NCBI GenBank assembly: GCA_032622095.1
Contig: CP136061.1
Span: 96,963,345-97,027,344 of the forward strand
DNA: 64,000 nt
Direction of reading: 5' to 3'
DNA from: Siphonodentalium dalli
Taxonomy: Eukaryota > Mollusca > Scaphopoda > Gadilida > Siphonodentaliidae
Positions 58,313 to 64,000 of the stretch are shown here, one piece after another; positions within the stretch are counted from its first letter, which is position 1; each line of letters opens with the position of its first letter. Position numbers and translations under genes: made by a program. Below the pieces are notes generated by a model. The model made no database searches and was not told the DNA's origin. It saw only the letters and a list, made by a program, of their open reading frames with translations.

Positions 58313-58828
58313 TCACGGACCCAATACCATAGATGAAGGAAGGATAGATACGTCACTCAACGTCATTTGATCGGCCAATCGGTAACGCACTCAGATTCTG
58401 TCCGCCATTGCTAAAGGTAGTTCAACTCTGATTCTTCTAATCAAAACAGTGCCGTTTGATGCAATTTTTGAAGTAAACAACACGACATTCTGCATTCTAT
58501 TTTTGTAATTTTCACCTGGATGAAGTTATGTTATAAGGACTTTCAAAATTAAATTAATTTAATAGATCTGACCAATCCTGGTTGCATTGGTAATTTGAAT
58601 ATCATGTATAACAGTATATGGGGTACCGATCCAAACTTGTTTTATGGAAGAAATATTTCAATGACAGCTGTCAGATGTCAAGAATTTCCATGCCACTGCC
58701 AGGTGTGATCAGGTGTACTACAGACTACAGTAATAAATAAATAATTTAGAAATGAATAGTCAAAACAATTCACAAATTTGGCAGTTTAGATGTCCTACTC
58801 CTAGATTCTAATTGTAGTATGATCACTA
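58313..58828. other. Promoter-like patch (58345-58415) and unassigned sequence
   Basis: Within 70 bp there are two CRE-like words (TACGTCAC, AACGTCAT), a CCAAT box (GGCCAATCGG) and GTCCGCCATTGCTAAAGGTAG. The last could be a short first exon with a splice donor at AAAG|GTAG. The patch is richer in CpG than its surroundings. No downstream coding exon could be confirmed, so the gene it might serve is unknown. Confidence 0.3.
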
Positions 58829-58895
58829 ATGCTATCAACAAATGTTATCTATTACATAAAGGCTTTATGTAATAGATAACATTTGTTGATAGCAT
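58829..58895. repeat. Perfect 33-bp-arm hairpin
   Basis: Arms 58829-58861 and 58863-58895 are exact complements (ATGCTATCAACAAATGTTAT at the outside) with a single-base loop. It sits 28 bp left of a family 4 MITE. A perfect arm of this length with no loop is more like a recent inversion or foldback remnant than a microRNA precursor. Confidence 0.9.
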
Positions 58896-58923
58896 TTTTT
58901 TCATGTAGTATTTTGATCATTAA

Positions 58924-59443
58924 AGGTGGATTATCTCTTTGTAAACATGTATTATATAGTTACCGGGGTATAAAATATTAGATTTGAATCGAAGACTCCT
59001 GTCCGGAAATGCTTCTATCGATTAATATTAATTTTATTTCGAATATTTTCTGGTCTAAAAAGGTGTGTTTGTTCAGCTAACGAACAATAGTGGTTACTGT
59101 TAACAGAGACCAGAAATTATATTGTGCAATTTTGTCACAAATAAACGTTAATTATACTCATTATCGCTTATGTATGTGGAACAAAACAATACAAACAACC
59201 AATCTGTGACATTTGACATTAGTTGCGTAGCCGTAGGAACAGCCCATTGCTCTATATCGCAATACGGTCTCATCCGAATGGTCGGTTCTAAAAATAGTAA
59301 CATAAATGGGCCCGATTTAATATTCGAAATAAAATCAATATTAATTGATAGAAGCTTTTACGGACATATGTCTTCAGTTCATATCTATTATTTTATACCC
59401 ACGCAACTATTTAAAAAAAATTATTTAAAGAGATAATCCATCT
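58924..59443. mobile_element. Family 4 TTAA MITE, complete
   Basis: 520 bp starting AGGTGGATTATCTCTTTG and ending AAAGAGATAATCCATCT, with TTAA at 58920-58923 and 59444-59447. The interior matches the partial copy at 17195-17495. An 88-codon plus-strand frame (59170-59436) has no features. The terminal AGG is shared with family 3. Confidence 0.85.
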
Positions 59444-62097
59444 TTAATAGATGATATAATCACATTCATAATGCATAATGTTAATAAATGACATTGAGAC
59501 TTGAGTGGGCATTAATTATAATTTATACACACACTGGTCAGCTGTGTTGAAATATAATATCATTAGCCTTATTTATTATTATATTATAGCACTAGTATTA
59601 TTTTTGTAAGATAATTTATTACTGCTAGTGCTATCACAAAGAGGTGTGAACAATTGAATATTACATGGGTTGTCAATGTAGGCACTGGTGAGTGGTGTGG
59701 TACTGTACTGCACGGGAAATATCTCAATATAAAATATTTTATACCAGTAACCTGTAAATTAGTTATAAATTAAAATTATATGCTTCAAATTCTATATCAT
59801 TTCAGGAAGTGGGCAGATAATGGCAACGCCTTCATAACATTGGTGGGTCAGAAAGTTACGTGTGCAACATGCGTGAGCCGAAAATAATCCAGAGAGACAG
59901 AATGAGATACACAATGCAATGATGTGTTCAAGATAAAGAAGGAATTGAACTATACTTGTGCGAAAATCCTGGATAAAAAACTAGCTGATGTCTCATTGAC
60001 TATCAAGGAAAGAGCCACAAATGATTAATATTTATAAGTTCATCATTAAATTAATTAAATTACAAACATTGTCTCTCTATCACATTGTACTTATCCACAC
60101 TAAGGCAATTACCCCCATGTTCATATGCACATTGTGTGTGCCCGGGACTGTCCCCTCCAGTCTGAAAAAGTATCCTCTAGCTCCCAATAGCATTTCAAGG
60201 TCCCATTCAGCTTCAGTAACTGTAATTCTCTAATGTAACTGGACTATAAGTATGTTATCCTACTAGTATATTTTACAAATTGTACCATAATCATTAACTA
60301 TTTTATTACTATATGCATGGATTATATCGCTCAGTTTCAAAATAGCCTATACAATTAACTATTCTTCGTTTATTTGTATTTTAATATCATAGTGGACAGA
60401 GATACCTTTTACATTCATGTGTAGGTTAATTGATATAATAAAACCACAAACACAGGTCTGTTTGTTGAACTTATTAGATGAAACCCCCCTACTGTGACCC
60501 AAATATATATATACAAATGGATCATGGAACTCAAATAACTACTGAATGATTGTTAGTTTATATAAATAGACATGATATGTCTGTTTCCAGGATGAAATTG
60601 TAATATATATAAAAGTTAAAAAGTTCCCGGACCCCGGTTGAATCGGGATAGTGATTCAAAAGGGGAGGACCTGACATATATATATCTATTGATTAGCAGC
60701 AACGTATATGTGTACGTTTATAAGAAAAATCACTCTGCATTCTGTGAAGCAATATCCCTCCAATATTTGCACCAGCTGATCGAGGAAAATTACAAAACTA
60801 AATCCCCACTACACGTAAGAAATCAGATCCCTCCAATACTTGTACTAGCTGATCGAGAAAATTACAGAACGAAATCCACACTACATGTAAGAAATCGGAG
60901 TAAATAAACATCAACGCAAAATTCACAAGATATCACAAGACAGTTTGTTAGTTTTTCAATATGCCGGCGTAAACAACATCGAATTGCGGGCACTTTCTAT
61001 TTCAGGAAAACCTATCTTGAACAAAATCGCATTCTTAGGCATTCGGTTAATGTCACCTAAAATGCATAATGTTACAAAGTTAGTATAAAGTACATTTATT
61101 ACGGATATCTCTCGACAACCTACGCGAACTCGATGTAAATATAACGTAAAATTATCTCCCCCTAGTTTTCTGAACTACCTTAACGCTTGAGGGCCAACGC
61201 AATGGCGACGTCCAATAGCGTTGCAGTTTGATAACCATGAGTGCGACGTCTATCCTATTTTTAGTCTATGATAATACCGCGTCAGATGAATTCAGCCCAA
61301 ATATGTTAACAGTTGTCGTGTCAAACATTCGGCAGTAGGTTAGCGTTATTTAGTATTTGTGGATGTCCTTTAACATGGGGAAAATAGACTACTGCGCTTG
61401 AACGAGCATGTGAATTTGTCGTTTTTAATGTATAGCAACTTGATAATCAATAACAGAGGCATTCTCTGTCAAATAAGGTCGCTCTATTTACGATACCAAT
61501 TGGGGAACTTTGTAAATTAAATTTCGCGTAAACCAGCGTAAACGTATACCTGCTGCAAATAGAGAACGTGCCGGAATTGGCGTACTCGCCCCAGGGCTAA
61601 CTCGCCCCAATCGGCGTGTGCCAACTCGGAATAAAAGGCCAGCTCGGAATAAAAGATGTATACGGCGTGTTAAATGGCGTTTGGTCCGTTGTTTCTCAAT
61701 GAATATTATTGAAATTTGGTGTATATGTCCGGGCTGGGACATGGAATACAACAACGTTTGAATTGTTTTTAAATTTACAAATTTGTTGATTTTATTCATT
61801 TTTGTTTTTCGTTCTGAAACACACTATAGGGCAATTTTGTTATCAAAATGTGTAATTTCTAAACCGGAAATATTTACTCTATAGACTATATATTACTCCG
61901 ACGATACCGGTACACTTATGTTGCGCGAACTATAGTGACCTTTGAACTTCCCATGATTCTCTTGGATTTCCCATAATTCTAATATCGGGTATAAAACACT
62001 TTTCGCGCCGAAAATATTCACTCGATTTCGAATTTTTCGACATGGCACTTCGATTAAGTGTTAATAGTGAAGGGCATAGTAATTAAGTGTATATAAT
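59444..62097. other. Intergenic or intronic; one weak exon candidate
   Basis: At about 59806 ATATCATTTCAG is a good splice acceptor preceding a stretch to about 59990 that reads as short open pieces (for example NAFITLVGQKVTCATC) but with stops in every frame, so I do not call an exon. 61590-61660 holds small direct repeats (ACTCGCCCCA, CTCGGAATAAAAG twice each). Otherwise nothing recognised. Confidence 0.35.
60748..60905. repeat. Two-copy tandem repeat, about 75-bp unit
   Basis: ATCCCTCCAATA-TTG-AC-AGCTGATCGAG, AAAATTACA-AAC and CTACA-GTAAGAAATC occur twice in succession. Copies differ at several positions. It falls in an 89-codon frame that has no other support. Confidence 0.8.
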
Positions 62098-62402
62098 ATA
62101 ATAACGAACACGAGACCTACTTAATTTATCTTCTGTTAACAAAAGATATCAAATTCAATACATGACAAAGATGACTCAGTGGAGTTTATAAAGTGAACAT
62201 AAAAACATTGAGGTAAGAATCTTTTTAAGGAATGCAACTTTATTTAATGATAATAAACACATACATTAAAATAACAAACATGAGACATACATGATTTATT
62301 TATAAACTGTTAACAAAAGATATCAAACTCAATACATGACAAAGATGACTCAGTGAAGTTTATAAAGTGAACATAACAATATTAAGGTAAGAATCTTTTT
62401 AA
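62098..62402. repeat. Two-copy tandem repeat, 174-bp unit
   Basis: TGTTAACAAAAGATATCAAA starts at 62134 and 62308. Both copies continue through TCAATACATGACAAAGATGA and end GGTAAGAATCTTTTTAAG. Roughly 10 percent divergence by eye. Confidence 0.85.
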
Positions 62403-64000
62403 GCATTACTAAACCGTTTAGCACAGTCCACTTCACTCATCCGATCATCACCAAACTTCATATTTATCTTGATATTGATCTATCAGATGAGAGCTATCAA
62501 ATAGTTTTTTAATTTTATAGGAAAAAATGGTCGCCAGCGGCCATATTGCATTTACGTTATATGTTATCGCGTCATGTCGATATCTAGTATTACTTACAAA
62601 TTTCACCTTTCCAGATTCATAATTGCTCCATTGACTGTAACAGATGGAATTATTCCCCTCTTCGGATAGAGTGTCACTGAAACTTTATTTTGTCAGACTG
62701 TCTGTATAGTCACTGATTATATATGGCAATAATCTGTAATAAGATGTAGCACTATTTTATTTTATATTTACATGCAGTGCTGTTTTTATACAACAATTCT
62801 AATCCCCCTAGATAATCATGTGATCGACCATACATCGCGCGGGGACCTGGTTGAATTAAGGGGGGTTTTATGGATAACTTCTGTCCTCAAGCTAGATTAT
62901 ACTTATGACATTTAATGGCATGTTCCTAACGTGGAGGGTTAGATATGCTTGAGACACCACCACTCTTCAATTCACACCAAGTTCTCAGCTGTCATATTCG
63001 GATATTAGAACCCATAGCCATGATATATGGTTTATTTTGTGTATACTAGTAATATTGTTATTTTCAGTACCTTTATATACCAGTACAGTACTGTGTATAC
63101 CAATGCATATAAATTAATCCATGTATACATGTATATTGATTCAACGGATTCAGTGGTTTTGTCCATCAGTCTATCAAATTTGCGGGGAAAACATGGCCAC
63201 AAGCAGTACACCCTGCTAAATTTCGAATTTGAATCAATTGGCGCACCCTGCAGCCAGCTTTTATTGGAGAACTTTTTCACATGTGGATATTTTGGGTCAC
63301 CGCTAGATATGAGCCATATTTTGTTCTCAAACTGTCATTGTGAAGACATCACTGCCAGCGGTGATCTTGAATTTTACTATTTTTATGGCTAAATAATTTG
63401 GTTTATCCTACAGACGACACACCTTGTCCGATCGTCACCATATTCCACAATGATATTCTGGATAACCAGGGTGAGAGTAATCTAATTTTCCCGAATTTCG
63501 TTAAAAAACATTACCGCAGGCAGCAATTTGGTATCTTACTGTTTGATCATCTTTTGCATGACTGAATTGTGTAGCAACTGTACAGACAGATCCCTCATCT
63601 GATAGTCACCAAACTTCATATTGATCTTCGGGCTGACAACTAGATGGGAGCTATCGAATGCTTTGAATTTTTTTGGAAAACATTGTCGCCAGCAGTCATC
63701 TTCTATTTTTGGTTTTTATATACATGTATATCTCTTCATTCGGATAGCCAGTATTACGTAGGTACTTCAACTTTCCGCATTCCTGTCATCATTTGAAATA
63801 TAAAAATTTACCTGATACATGCACCCTTCAAAATTTGTTTCGTCGTATCTATTTTAATGACCCGTATGGTAATATTGATACAGATATATTTGTCAAACAT
63901 TTCTTTGTACAATATACAGGTATTTAGTTTGTAACTAAATCTAGAAATATATAATAGTAGCTGGTGGACCCGACTTCGTCCGGGATGTTCCCCTCTGATT
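62403..64000. repeat. Diverged repeat family, about four partial copies
   Basis: The order CCGATcgTCACCAaacTTCATATTgATCTT, then TAGATGgGAGCTATC, then GGaAAACATggtCGCCAGCaG-CAT recurs near 62430-62560 and 63590-63705, and partially near 63160-63215 and 63405-63540. An open 121-codon frame at 63027-63392 overlaps a frame on the other strand and part of this repeat, and is not considered a gene. No other content seen. Confidence 0.5.

Noticed and set aside
59806-59990. Possible internal exon after a good splice acceptor.
   Set aside because: All three frames contain stops within about 70 bases of the acceptor, and no partner exon was found.
63027-63392. A 121-codon frame near the right edge.
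   Set aside because: It overlaps a dispersed diverged repeat and an 82-codon antisense frame; composition is that of AT-rich non-coding sequence.

Overview
The window looks like nuclear DNA of an invertebrate animal, most likely a lophotrochozoan such as a mollusc. It is AT-rich, full of acatgta-type words and long C or G runs. The genes are eukaryotic and widely spaced, and about half of the sequence is recognisable repeat. Naming the phylum is inference; no rRNA, tRNA or mitochondrial marker was seen. Only two protein-coding genes look intact, both on the minus strand with uninterrupted reading frames: a KLF15-like three-zinc-finger transcription factor (2893-3900) and a dipeptidyl peptidase 2 (DPP7-like, S28 family) lysosomal/secreted protease (55350-56771).

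The rest is a layered record of mobile elements. Four families of short non-autonomous DNA elements use TTAA as target. Family 1 begins CCCTTTACCCAACA, carries two opposed hairpins and has seven copies. Family 2 begins CCCTTTCATG (two copies). Family 3 begins AGGTACTCAA and is palindromic (six copies). Family 4 begins AGGTGGATTATC (two copies). Other elements have 8-bp duplications (hAT-like: 8962-9399, 14654-14907, 25753-26938). A 5.0-kb foldback element at 31942-36960 has a perfect 9-bp duplication and carries two opposed arrays of a roughly 155-bp satellite. A 3.5-kb composite foldback element (48963-52447) sits inside a family 1 copy.

Region by region: 1-17.5 kb holds the KLF gene, a decayed tandem array and many MITEs. 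17.8-24.6 kb is a 3,165-bp tandem duplication, nearly identical between copies, each with a Ty3/Gypsy-like gag relic; copy 2 alone gained a family 3 MITE. 25.1-29.8 kb is a decayed multicopy transposon-type gene split by a hAT-like element. 30-46 kb is LINE 3' ends, the foldback element and more MITEs. 46-53 kb holds MITEs and the composite element. 55-57 kb is the protease gene. 57-64 kb holds an ATTCGGC-repeat element, a promoter-like patch, a perfect hairpin and diverged repeats.

The two genes have no evident functional link. Nested insertions and paralogous empty sites allow relative dating of several events from the sequence alone.
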